Source: Sulfitobacter sp. HNIBRBA3233 (GTDB lineage Bacteria > Pseudomonadota > Alphaproteobacteria > Rhodobacterales > Rhodobacteraceae). Taken from it: DNA of 64,000 nucleotides. The notes under the pieces were generated by a model. The model searched no databases. It was not told where the DNA came from and was given only the letters and a program-made list of their open reading frames with translations. Positions 56,863-64,000 of this stretch are shown here, one piece after another (position 1 is the stretch's first letter; the number at the start of each line of letters is the position of its first letter). The position numbers and the translations under genes are program-made. The DNA is taken from NCBI RefSeq assembly GCF_040149665.1, contig NZ_JBEFLP010000002.1, positions 372,001 to 436,000 of the forward strand, read 5' to 3'.

Positions 56863-57842
56863 CCCGCGAAACGCTTTTCAACGCGGTGATGCTTGCGCTG
56901 CTGGTTCTGTTCCCGCTCTGGGCGTGGATGTCGGATGAACCCTTCATGATCACCCTCGCCACCAAGGCCGCAATCCTGGCACTGGCCGGTGTGGGGCTGA
57001 ACATCGCGCTGGGTCTGGGTGGGCTGGTCAGCCTCGGGCACGCCACGTTTTTCGGGATCGGCGGCTACGCGATGGGCATTCTGGCCAGTCACGCGCAGGC
57101 TTACGATCCGATCCTGACCGATCCTTTCGTGCTGAACGGGACGAAATCCATGCCGGTGATCTGGATCACGGCTGTGATTGCCTCGGGCATCGTGGCGCTG
57201 GGCATCGGGGCGCTGTCGCTGCGCACCACAGGCGTCTATTTCATCATGATCACGCTCGCCTTCGGGCAGATGTTCTACTATTTCGCGATCAGCTGGCCCG
57301 CCTACGGCGGCGAGGACGGGTTATCGATCTATGTGCGCAACGGCTTTCCGGGTCTGAACACGCTGGATCCGATCCAGTTCTACGGCATCTGTTTCGTGAT
57401 CCTCGCGCTGGCGCTGCTCTTCAACGCGCGGCTGGCCCGCTCGCCCTTTGGTCTTGCGCTGAATGCCGCACGCCAGAGCGCGGCGCGGGTGGAGACCGTG
57501 GGCATGACCCCCTACCGGTTGCGGCTGGTGGCCTTTGTGATCTCGGGCATGATTACCGGGCTGGCGGGGGCGCTCTTTGCCGATCTGAACCGGTTCGTCA
57601 GCCCGACGATGTTCAGCTGGCAGCTGTCCGGCGAGATCATCGTGTTCATCATCATCGGGGGCACCGCGCGCCTCTTCGGGCCGGTGGTGGGCGCGGTGGT
57701 GTTTGTGGCGCTCGAACATATCCTTGGCGGGCTGTCCGACTACTGGCACATCTACCTTGGCCTTTTGTTGCTGCTGATCGTGCTCTTCGCGCGCGGCGGT
57801 CTGATCGGCGCTGTCGCCGGACGGGAGAAAGCGCATGGCTGA
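56859..57842 (+). CDS. Branched-chain-type ABC transporter permease (LivM-like)
   Basis: 327 residues, about nine helices. LivM marks: GLNIALGLGGLVSLGHATFFGIGGY and GLALNAARQSAARVETVGM. Pairs with the LivH-like subunit; overlaps the ATPase start by 8 nt. Confidence 0.93.
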   Translation: MTRETLFNAVMLALLVLFPLWAWMSDEPFMITLATKAAILALAGVGLNIALGLGGLVSLGHATFFGIGGYAMGILASHAQAYDPILTDPFVLNGTKSMPVIWITAVIASGIVALGIGALSLRTTGVYFIMITLAFGQMFYYFAISWPAYGGEDGLSIYVRNGFPGLNTLDPIQFYGICFVILALALLFNARLARSPFGLALNAARQSAARVETVGMTPYRLRLVAFVISGMITGLAGALFADLNRFVSPTMFSWQLSGEIIVFIIIGGTARLFGPVVGAVVFVALEHILGGLSDYWHIYLGLLLLLIVLFARGGLIGAVAGREKAHG

Positions 57843-58584
57843 TCCGGTCCTGTCCACCTTCGGTATCTCCAAGAGCTTCGGCGCGCTGGAAGCGAGCAAG
57901 GATATCTCGATCGACCTTCTACCGGGGGAAATCCACGCGCTGATCGGCCCGAACGGCGCGGGCAAATCCACGCTGATCAAACAGATTGCCGGCAGCCTGA
58001 GGCCCGACAGGGGCCGCGTTGAACTGATGGGCCGGGACATCACGGGTCTCGGCGTGGCGGAGCGGGCGCGCGGAGGTCTGGGGCGCACCTTCCAGATTTC
58101 GGAACTGGCGATGGAAGATACCGTGCTCCAGAACGTCACTCTGGGCGCGCTGGGGGCGGGGGGCAGCCCGTTCCGGTTCTGGCGCAGCGCGCTGGGGCGC
58201 GCCGACCTGCGCGCCACTGCGGAACATGCGCTGACCCGTGTGGGCCTTGCCGACAAGGCCGCGACACGCACGTCCGAGCTGTCGCACGGAGAGCGCCGCC
58301 AGCTGGAGGTCGCTGTGGCGCTGACGCTGAAGCCAAAAGCCTTCGTGATGGACGAGCCGATGGCGGGTCTGGGCACGTCCGGATCAAAGACGATGACCAC
58401 CTTTCTGGACGGGCTGCGCGCCGAGGCGCCGATCCTGCTGGTCGAACATGACATGGACGCGGTCTTTGCGCTGGCCGACAGGATCAGCGTGCTGGTCTAC
58501 GGCGAGATCATCGCGACCGGTACCGTGGAAGAAATCCGCAAGGACGCCGCGGTGCGCGCAGCCTATCTGGGAGAAGAGGCATGA
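57835..58584 (+). CDS. Branched-chain-type ABC transporter ATP-binding protein (LivG-like)
   Basis: 249 residues. Walker A GPNGAGKST, LivG-specific GRTFQISELAMEDTVLQNV, signature LSHGERRQLEVAVAL, Walker B AFVMDEPMAGLG, switch VEHDMDAVF. First of two ATPases of the importer; overlaps livF by 4 nt. Confidence 0.93.
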   Translation: MADPVLSTFGISKSFGALEASKDISIDLLPGEIHALIGPNGAGKSTLIKQIAGSLRPDRGRVELMGRDITGLGVAERARGGLGRTFQISELAMEDTVLQNVTLGALGAGGSPFRFWRSALGRADLRATAEHALTRVGLADKAATRTSELSHGERRQLEVAVALTLKPKAFVMDEPMAGLGTSGSKTMTTFLDGLRAEAPILLVEHDMDAVFALADRISVLVYGEIIATGTVEEIRKDAAVRAAYLGEEA

Positions 58585-59270
58585 GCCTGTTGTCACTCGC
58601 ACAGGTGACAGCGTCCTATGGCGCGTCGCAGGCCCTGTTCGGCGTGTCACTGGACATTGGCGAGGGCGAAGTGCTGGCGCTGATGGGCCGGAACGGCATG
58701 GGCAAGAGCACGACGATCAAGACCATCTGCCGCCTGTTGCCGGCCACTTCGGGCGCTATCCATTTCGCCGAACAGGATCTGTCGCGCCTGCCCGCGCACC
58801 GTGCCGCGCGCCTCGGGCTGGGGCTGGTGCCCGAAGGGCGGCGCTGTTTCACCAACCTGACCGTCACGCAGAACCTGCACGCCGCGGCGCGCGCTGGCCA
58901 CTGGGACGCGGCGCGGGTGGCAACGCTCTTCCCGCGTCTGGAGGAACGCCGCGACCAGCTTGCCGCGTCGCTGTCGGGCGGTGAACAGCAGATGCTGGCG
59001 ATCGGCCGCGCGTTGATGACAAACCCGCGTCTGCTGATCCTCGACGAGGCGACAGAAGGACTGGCCCCGCTGGTGCGCCAGGAAATCTGGGATGCTATTG
59101 CAAAGCTGAAGGCGCAGACGGGCATGTCGATCCTCGTGGTCGACAAATCCATCCGCGAGCTGTCCCAGATCGCCGACCGTGCCGTCATTCTTGAACGCGG
59201 GCAGGATGTCTGGACCGGGCAGATGGGCGCGCTCGACGAGGCGGTGACCACAAAGTATCTGGGGGTCTGA
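58581..59270 (+). CDS. Branched-chain-type ABC transporter ATP-binding protein (LivF-like)
   Basis: 229 residues. Walker A GRNGMGKST, GLVPEGRRCFTNLTV (LivF feature), signature LSGGEQQMLAIGRAL, Walker B LLILDEATEGLAP. The usual switch His is replaced: the segment reads ILVVDKSIRELS rather than VEQ/TH, a variation also seen in some LivF proteins. One base separates its stop from the thioesterase start. Confidence 0.92.
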   Translation: MSLLSLAQVTASYGASQALFGVSLDIGEGEVLALMGRNGMGKSTTIKTICRLLPATSGAIHFAEQDLSRLPAHRAARLGLGLVPEGRRCFTNLTVTQNLHAAARAGHWDAARVATLFPRLEERRDQLAASLSGGEQQMLAIGRALMTNPRLLILDEATEGLAPLVRQEIWDAIAKLKAQTGMSILVVDKSIRELSQIADRAVILERGQDVWTGQMGALDEAVTTKYLGV

Positions 59271-59271
59271 T

Positions 59272-59679
59272 ATGCCGTATGAGTATCCGCAGAAGGTTCT
59301 GTTCAAACACTGCGATCCGGCGGGCATCGTGTTCTACCCGCGCTATTTCGAGATGATAAACGACTGCGTCGAGGGGTTCTTCGACGATGTGATCGGCGTT
59401 CCGTTCGAGGTGCTCTTGCGCGAGGGCGGCGTGCCGACGGCAGATATCTCGGTCAAGTTTCACAAGCCCAGCTTTCACGGCGACCGTCTGGTGCTGAACC
59501 TGTCTCCGGTGCGCTTTACCGCCAAGAGCTTCACGCTCGAGATCAGGGCGCTGTGCGCGGACGAAGCGCGTTTCACGTCAAATTCGACCCTTGTCTATGT
59601 CGGATCGAACGGGCGGGCCGCCGACTGGCCCGACGCAATATCTACTCCTCTCAAGCAATTCAGCGAGGTCACGCTATGA
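59272..59679 (+). CDS. Acyl-CoA thioesterase (4-hydroxybenzoyl-CoA thioesterase type)
   Basis: 135 residues, single hotdog fold. The active-site motif HCDPAGIVFYPRYFEMIND contains the catalytic Asp of the Pseudomonas-type 4HBT family. It may release CoA from 2-aminobenzoyl-CoA or from dead-end ring intermediates to protect the CoA pool. The next start (ridA) overlaps its stop by 4 nt. Confidence 0.9.
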   Translation: MPYEYPQKVLFKHCDPAGIVFYPRYFEMINDCVEGFFDDVIGVPFEVLLREGGVPTADISVKFHKPSFHGDRLVLNLSPVRFTAKSFTLEIRALCADEARFTSNSTLVYVGSNGRAADWPDAISTPLKQFSEVTL

Positions 59680-60074
59680 GCCACCAGATCATCCAGCCCG
59701 AAGGCTGGGCACCCGCCAAGGGCTACGCAAACGGTATCCTGACCGGGGACGGGACGCTCTATGTGGGCGGGCAGATCGGATGGACCGCCGAGCAGAAGTT
59801 CGAATGCCACGATTTCATCGGGCAGATGGAACAGGCGCTCAAGAACATCGTGGCGGTGGTCGAGGCAGCGGGTGGCACGCCTGCCGACATCGTACGCCTG
59901 ACGTGGTTCGTGACCTCCAAAAAAACCTACCTTGCCCACCAGAGCGAGATCGGAAAGGTCTACCGCTCGGTGATCGGGCGGAGCTTTCCGGCGATGTCGA
60001 TGCTGGTCGTGTCCGAACTGGTCGAGGACGAGGCCCTGCTCGAGATCGAGGCAACGGCCAAGATCGAACGCTGA
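59676..60074 (+). CDS. RidA family protein (enamine/imine deaminase)
   Basis: 132 residues from ATG 59676, overlapping the thioesterase stop. YjgF/RidA trimer fold: GDGTLYVGGQIGW, VVEAAGGTPADIVRLTWFV, and the C-terminal region LLEIEATAKIER with the conserved Glu. The carboxylate-binding Arg is not obvious, which fits a member specialised for another imine. In this operon it probably hydrolyses the enamine/imine formed from the ring-reduced 2-amino product, releasing ammonia. Confidence 0.9.
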   Translation: MSHQIIQPEGWAPAKGYANGILTGDGTLYVGGQIGWTAEQKFECHDFIGQMEQALKNIVAVVEAAGGTPADIVRLTWFVTSKKTYLAHQSEIGKVYRSVIGRSFPAMSMLVVSELVEDEALLEIEATAKIER

Positions 60075-60132
60075 GCCCTTGCCCTCCGCTGTCCGGACCG
60101 CCAAAGTCGGGATCGGCCACAGGGGGTAAGCC

Positions 60133-61587
60133 ATGCCAGTCAGACCGTTCGATATTGATCCGTCCCATTGCCTGATCGGCGGCAGATGGGCCGCCTGCGA
60201 CAGTGGCGAGACACTGCCGCTGCTCGATCCGTCCGATGGGAATACCCTGTGCGACATCGCGCGCGGCGGCGCGTCCGACATCGACCGCGCAGTCGCCGCC
60301 GCGCGGGCCGCGTTCGACGGTGAATGGGGCCGCGCAACGGCGGTGGAACGCGGCCGCGTTCTGTATCGGCTGGGCGAGATGATACTGGAGCATACCGACC
60401 ACCTTGCCGGTCTTGAGGCGCAGGATGTCGGCAAGCCGCTCACGCAGGCGCGCGCCGACGTGATCGCGCTTGCGCGCTATATGGAGTTCTACGCCGGTGC
60501 CGTGGACAAGCTGCACGGCACCACGATCCCCTACCTCGACGGCTACACCGTCTATACCCTGCGCGAACCGCACGGCGTCACTGGCCACATCGTGCCGTGG
60601 AATTATCCCATGCAGATCATCGGGCGCTCGGTGGGGGCCGCGCTGGCCACGGGCAACGCCTGTGTTCTCAAACCTGCCGAAGAGGCATGTCTGACGGCGC
60701 TCGCCTTCGGCGAACTGGCCACCCGTGCGGGGCTTCCGGCGGGGGCGCTGAACATCGTGCCGGGGCTGGGGGCCGAAGCGGGGGCGGCATTGGCCGGCCA
60801 TGGCGGGGTCAACCACATCTCCTTTACCGGCTCTGTCGGGACGGGGCGCAAGATCCAGCAGGCGGCGGCGCAGCATGTTGTGCCCGTCACGCTGGAACTG
60901 GGCGGCAAATCCCCGCAGATCGTCTTCGACGATGCAGATATTGCGTCGGCGCTGCCGTTTCTGGTGAACGCGGGCATCCAGAATGCCGGACAGACCTGCT
61001 CGGCCTCGTCGCGGATACTGGTGCAACGGGGCGTCTATGCGCAGGTCGCGGCGCTGATGGCAGACCGCTATTCGGCGCTGCGCGCAGGGCCCGCGATGCA
61101 CGATCTCGAGGTCGGCCCGCTGGTGTCGGCCCGCCAGAAAGAGATCGTCGAGGGGTTCATCGCCAAGGGGTCTGACCTGACCCTGCTGGCGCAGGGCACG
61201 GTGGTTTCCGATGCGCCCGCGGGCGGTGCCTATGTCGCGCCGACGCTGTTTGACGGCGTGCGGCCGGGCCACACGCTGGCGCAGGACGAAATCTTTGGCC
61301 CCGTGCAGGTGATCATCCCCTTCGAGGACGAGGAAGAGGCGCTCGCCATCGCCAACGGCACCGACTACGGCCTCGTCGCCGCTGTCTGGAGCCGCGACGG
61401 CGCACGGCAGATGCGTCTGGCGCGCAAGCTGCGCTCGGGGCAGGTGTTCCTGAACAACTACGGCGCCGGCGGCGGGGTTGAGCTGCCTTTCGGCGGCACC
61501 GGCCTTTCGGGGCACGGCCGCGAAAAGGGATTCGAGGCGCTCTACGGCTTTACCACGCTCAAAACGGTCGCGGCGCGCCACGGCTGA
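60133..61587 (+). CDS. Aldehyde dehydrogenase family protein
   Basis: 484 residues, standard NAD(P)-dependent ALDH length. Motifs: PWNYPMQIIGRS, Gly-rich SFTGSVGTGRKI, general-base Glu in VTLELGGKSPQIVFDDAD, nucleophile Cys in NAGQTCSASSRI, EIFGPVQVIIPF. Oxidises an aldehyde to acid; the aldehyde in this operon is unknown. It could arise from ring-cleavage products or a side route. Starts 58 nt after ridA. Confidence 0.9.
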   Translation: MPVRPFDIDPSHCLIGGRWAACDSGETLPLLDPSDGNTLCDIARGGASDIDRAVAAARAAFDGEWGRATAVERGRVLYRLGEMILEHTDHLAGLEAQDVGKPLTQARADVIALARYMEFYAGAVDKLHGTTIPYLDGYTVYTLREPHGVTGHIVPWNYPMQIIGRSVGAALATGNACVLKPAEEACLTALAFGELATRAGLPAGALNIVPGLGAEAGAALAGHGGVNHISFTGSVGTGRKIQQAAAQHVVPVTLELGGKSPQIVFDDADIASALPFLVNAGIQNAGQTCSASSRILVQRGVYAQVAALMADRYSALRAGPAMHDLEVGPLVSARQKEIVEGFIAKGSDLTLLAQGTVVSDAPAGGAYVAPTLFDGVRPGHTLAQDEIFGPVQVIIPFEDEEEALAIANGTDYGLVAAVWSRDGARQMRLARKLRSGQVFLNNYGAGGGVELPFGGTGLSGHGREKGFEALYGFTTLKTVAARHG

Positions 61588-61611
61588 TGTATCCAAGGGA
61601 GGGACGACCAG

Positions 61612-62355
61612 ATGAGACTGAAGGATAAGACCGCCATTGTCACCGGTGGTGCGCAGGGGTTCGGTGAAGGCATCGCACGCAAATTCGCGTCAGAGGGGGC
61701 GAAAGTGTTGATCGCGGACCTTAACGGCGACCGCGCGCGGGCGCTTGCGGATGAACTGGGCGGTGCCATTGCCACCACGACGAACGTGGCCGATGCCGAC
61801 AGTGTGCGCGCCATGGCCGATTGCGCGATGGACGCGTGGGGGCGCATTGACATCCTTGTGAACAATGCGGGCACCACGCATCTGCCCATGCCGATGGAAG
61901 AGGTGACCGAGGATGATTTCGACCGCGTCTTCGCGGTGAACTGCAAATCCATCTATCTGGGGGCGCGGGTGATCGTGCCGATGATGAAATCGGCCGGTCG
62001 CGGTGCGATCCTCAACGTGTCTTCCACGGCGGGTCTGTCCCCGCGACCCAACCTGAACTGGTACAACGCGTCCAAGGGATGGGTGAATGTCGCAACCAAG
62101 ACCATGGCAGTAGAGCTGGCGCCCAAGGGCATCCGCGTGAACGCGTTGAACCCCGTCGCGGGCGAAACACCGCTGCTGAAATCCTTCATGGGAGAGGACA
62201 CGCCCGAAATGCGTGCGAAATTCCTGTCGACGATTCCGCTGGGGCGTTTTTCCACCGCCGAGGATATGGGCAACGCCGCGTCTTTCCTGTGCTCCGACGA
62301 GGCGAGCATGGTGACAGGTGTGTTGATGGAGGTGGACGGGGGCCGCTGCATCTGA
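61612..62355 (+). CDS. SDR family oxidoreductase (3-hydroxyacyl-CoA dehydrogenase/FabG-like)
   Basis: 247 residues. TGGAQGFGEGIARKFA cofactor loop, ADLNGDRARAL (acidic residue after beta-2, favouring NAD), NNAGTTH, Ser in NVSSTAGLSPRP, YNASKGWV (Tyr-x-x-x-Lys). RBS GGGAGG. It closes the operon; a beta-oxidation alcohol dehydrogenase role is likely. 154 bp without a clear terminator separate it from the antiporter gene. Confidence 0.9.
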   Translation: MRLKDKTAIVTGGAQGFGEGIARKFASEGAKVLIADLNGDRARALADELGGAIATTTNVADADSVRAMADCAMDAWGRIDILVNNAGTTHLPMPMEEVTEDDFDRVFAVNCKSIYLGARVIVPMMKSAGRGAILNVSSTAGLSPRPNLNWYNASKGWVNVATKTMAVELAPKGIRVNALNPVAGETPLLKSFMGEDTPEMRAKFLSTIPLGRFSTAEDMGNAASFLCSDEASMVTGVLMEVDGGRCI

Positions 62356-62509
62356 CCGTTATTGCGGCGATCTGCGCAGGGGATGTGGCATCTGGGCGCA
62401 GTTAATCTATGATGCATCGACTGGATTTGACATCAACGCCTTTTTTTTCGACTAAGGCGCAACGAAAATCGTCCCGGACCAACCGCGGGCATGACTGCAT
62501 GGAGATCAC

Positions 62510-64000
62510 GTGTCCCTACTTCTGATCGTTGCCTTGCCGTTTCTGGGTGCGCTGTTGCCCGGTATCATGAATCAGGCAGGCCGTGCGGCCTGCGCAGGGG
62601 TCACGTTCACCGTGTCCCTTGCGGCATTCATCGGGTTGATGACCAATCTGCCCGCCGTGATGGCGGGCGATACGGTGATGTTCCGCGCCGACTGGATCCC
62701 CGCGCTCGGCATCAATTTCACGCTGATGCTCGACGCGCTCGGCTTTTTCTTCGCCACGCTGATCCTCGGGATCGGGATGCTGATCATCACCTACGGGCGC
62801 TTCTACCTCGCGCGCGAGGACAACATGGGCGAATTCTTTACCTACCTTCTGTTGTTCCAGGGCGCGATGGTGGGGATCGTGATGTCCGACAACATCCTGC
62901 TTTTGCTGGTGTTCTGGGAACTCACCTCGCTGTCGTCCTTCCTGCTGATCGGGTATTGGAAACATCTGCCCGAAGGGCGGCAGGGCGCGCGCATGGCGCT
63001 GACCGTGACCGGGATGGGCGGGTTGGCGATGATCGCCGGTATGCTGATCCTTGGCCAGATTGTCGGCAGCTATGACCTGAGCGTCATCCTCCAGAACCGC
63101 GAGATGATCCAGGCCGATCCCCTGTATCTGCCTGCGCTTATCCTGATCCTGCTGGGCTGCTTCACGAAATCGGCGCAGTTCCCGTTCCACTTCTGGCTGC
63201 CGCACGCCATGGCGGCCCCCACACCGGTCAGCGCCTATCTGCATTCCGCCACGATGGTGAAGGCGGGGATTTTCCTGATGGCGCGGATGTGGCCGGTCCT
63301 GTCCGGCACGCCCGAATGGTTCGTCATCGTCACCACGGCAGGTCTGATCACCATGGTGCTGGGCGCGCTGATCGCGATTTTCAAACACGACCTGAAGGCG
63401 CTTCTGGCCTTCTCGACGGTCAGCCATCTGGGCCTGATCACCATGCTGCTCGGGACGGGGACCGCCTTCGGTGCGATGGCGGCGGTGTTCCACATCATGA
63501 ACCACGCGACTTTCAAGGCGGCATTGTTCATGTCCGCCGGTATCATAGACCACGAGGCGCATACCCGCGACATCCGGCGGCTCGGCGGGTTGCGCACCCT
63601 GATGCCGATCACTTTCGTCATCGCCACGCTGGCGGCCTTGTCCATGGCGGGCATCCCGCTGCTGAACGGGTTCCTGTCCAAGGAAATGATGCTGGAGGAA
63701 GCGACCCACACAGTGCTGTTCGACACCCCGTGGCTGGTGCCTGCGCTGGCGGTGATCGGCTCGCTCTTCTCCGCGGCCTACTGTTTCCGGTTGATCGGTC
63801 ATACCTTCCTCGGACCCAAGCGCGACGATTATCCATCCAAACCGCATGACCCGCCTTTCGGCATGTGGGGGCCTCCTGCCTTGCTTGTGGTGCTGGTGGT
63901 GGTGATCGGCGTGGCGCCGTTTCTGGTCGCGCCCGCGGTCAAGGGGATCACCTATGCCGTGCTCGGCGGTGCCGCCGAGATGCCTTACGCGTCGATCAAG
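62510..64000 (+). CDS. mrpA: Monovalent cation/proton antiporter subunit A (MrpA/PhaA-like), 3' end outside window
   Basis: 497 codons are present, from GTG 62510 (GGAG five bases upstream) to the right edge with no stop. Highly hydrophobic, with many membrane helices. Complex I NuoL/M-type landmarks: VFWELTSLSSFLLIGYW with the conserved helix-5 Glu, the transport helix KSAQFPFHFWLPHAMAAPTP, SAYLHSATMVKAGIFLMAR, KHDLKALLAFSTVSHLGLI and AGIPLLNGFLSKE. The start sequence and the LGINFTLMLDALGFFFA segment fit MrpA of multisubunit Na+/H+ antiporters rather than NuoL. These export sodium in marine or alkaliphilic bacteria. mrpB/C and others should follow beyond the window. Confidence 0.85.
   Translation, partial: MSLLLIVALPFLGALLPGIMNQAGRAACAGVTFTVSLAAFIGLMTNLPAVMAGDTVMFRADWIPALGINFTLMLDALGFFFATLILGIGMLIITYGRFYLAREDNMGEFFTYLLLFQGAMVGIVMSDNILLLLVFWELTSLSSFLLIGYWKHLPEGRQGARMALTVTGMGGLAMIAGMLILGQIVGSYDLSVILQNREMIQADPLYLPALILILLGCFTKSAQFPFHFWLPHAMAAPTPVSAYLHSATMVKAGIFLMARMWPVLSGTPEWFVIVTTAGLITMVLGALIAIFKHDLKALLAFSTVSHLGLITMLLGTGTAFGAMAAVFHIMNHATFKAALFMSAGIIDHEAHTRDIRRLGGLRTLMPITFVIATLAALSMAGIPLLNGFLSKEMMLEEATHTVLFDTPWLVPALAVIGSLFSAAYCFRLIGHTFLGPKRDDYPSKPHDPPFGMWGPPALLVVLVVVIGVAPFLVAPAVKGITYAVLGGAAEMPYASIK

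Noticed and set aside
62427..62455. TTGACA as -35 of the antiporter operon promoter
   Set aside because: The hexamer is perfect, but the sequence 17 bp downstream is a poor -10, so I do not list it as a promoter.

Overview
The window is high-GC chromosomal DNA that looks like a marine alphaproteobacterium of the Rhodobacterales (Roseobacter-type). The supporting signs are TRAP and multiple ABC uptake systems, ectoine catabolism genes, an isatin hydrolase very like the one I remember from Labrenzia, a 2-aminobenzoyl-CoA operon, and the start of an Mrp/Pha-type cation/proton antiporter. I saw no tRNA, rRNA, CRISPR array, insertion sequence or phage gene. Genes are densely packed, with many 1-8 nt start/stop overlaps.

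Layout. 0-2 kb: a hybrid sensor histidine kinase (cut by the window edge) with an in-frame TAG in the middle of its ATPase domain. 2.3-4.4 kb: two small unknown genes and an FMN-dependent 2-hydroxyacid oxidase. 4.4-9.8 kb (minus): TonB-dependent siderophore receptor, Fe(II)/2-oxoglutarate hydroxylase, ExbB, ExbD, TonB, one iron-uptake operon. 10.4-11.3 kb (minus): a receiver protein with a degenerate GGDEF-like domain. 11.9-15.7 kb: ectoine degradation (doeB, doeA) divergent from a class III aminotransferase. 15.8-21.4 kb: acyl-CoA ligase, TetR regulator and a TRAP transporter. 21.4-25.4 kb: a single-chain indolepyruvate:ferredoxin oxidoreductase (IOR) divergent from its Lrp/AsnC regulator.

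25.4-38.9 kb is the most interesting block. Two divergent operons share one short promoter region. Leftward: a CrtI-like FAD oxidoreductase followed by a complete dipeptide-type ABC transporter. Rightward: isatin hydrolase, a second CrtI-like oxidoreductase paralogous to the first, a MarR regulator and two-subunit IorA/IorB. Isatin hydrolase makes isatinate, which is 2-aminophenylglyoxylate. IorAB-type enzymes convert 2-oxoacids to acyl-CoAs, so IorAB here could turn isatinate directly into 2-aminobenzoyl-CoA. That is the substrate of the 2-aminobenzoyl-CoA monooxygenase/reductase encoded at 47.6 kb.

38.9-46.3 kb: N-carbamoylputrescine amidase, a LuxR-type regulator, a Pot-type polyamine/amine ABC transporter and a YtcJ-like amidohydrolase. 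46.3-47.2 kb: glucokinase. 47.6-62.4 kb (plus): a long operon for aerobic 2-aminobenzoate (anthranilate) breakdown through CoA thioesters: monooxygenase/reductase, SDR, MarR, enoyl-CoA hydratase, acyl-CoA dehydrogenase, 2-aminobenzoate-CoA ligase, Liv-type ABC importer, thioesterase, RidA, aldehyde dehydrogenase and SDR. 62.5 kb to the end: the first 497 codons of a MrpA-like subunit.

Read together, the window encodes a plausible route from indolic compounds to central metabolism (indole derivative, isatin, isatinate, 2-aminobenzoyl-CoA, beta-oxidation), with separate importers and MarR regulators for the upper and lower parts. Hairpins follow several substrate-binding-protein and receptor genes, probably favouring their transcripts over downstream genes.
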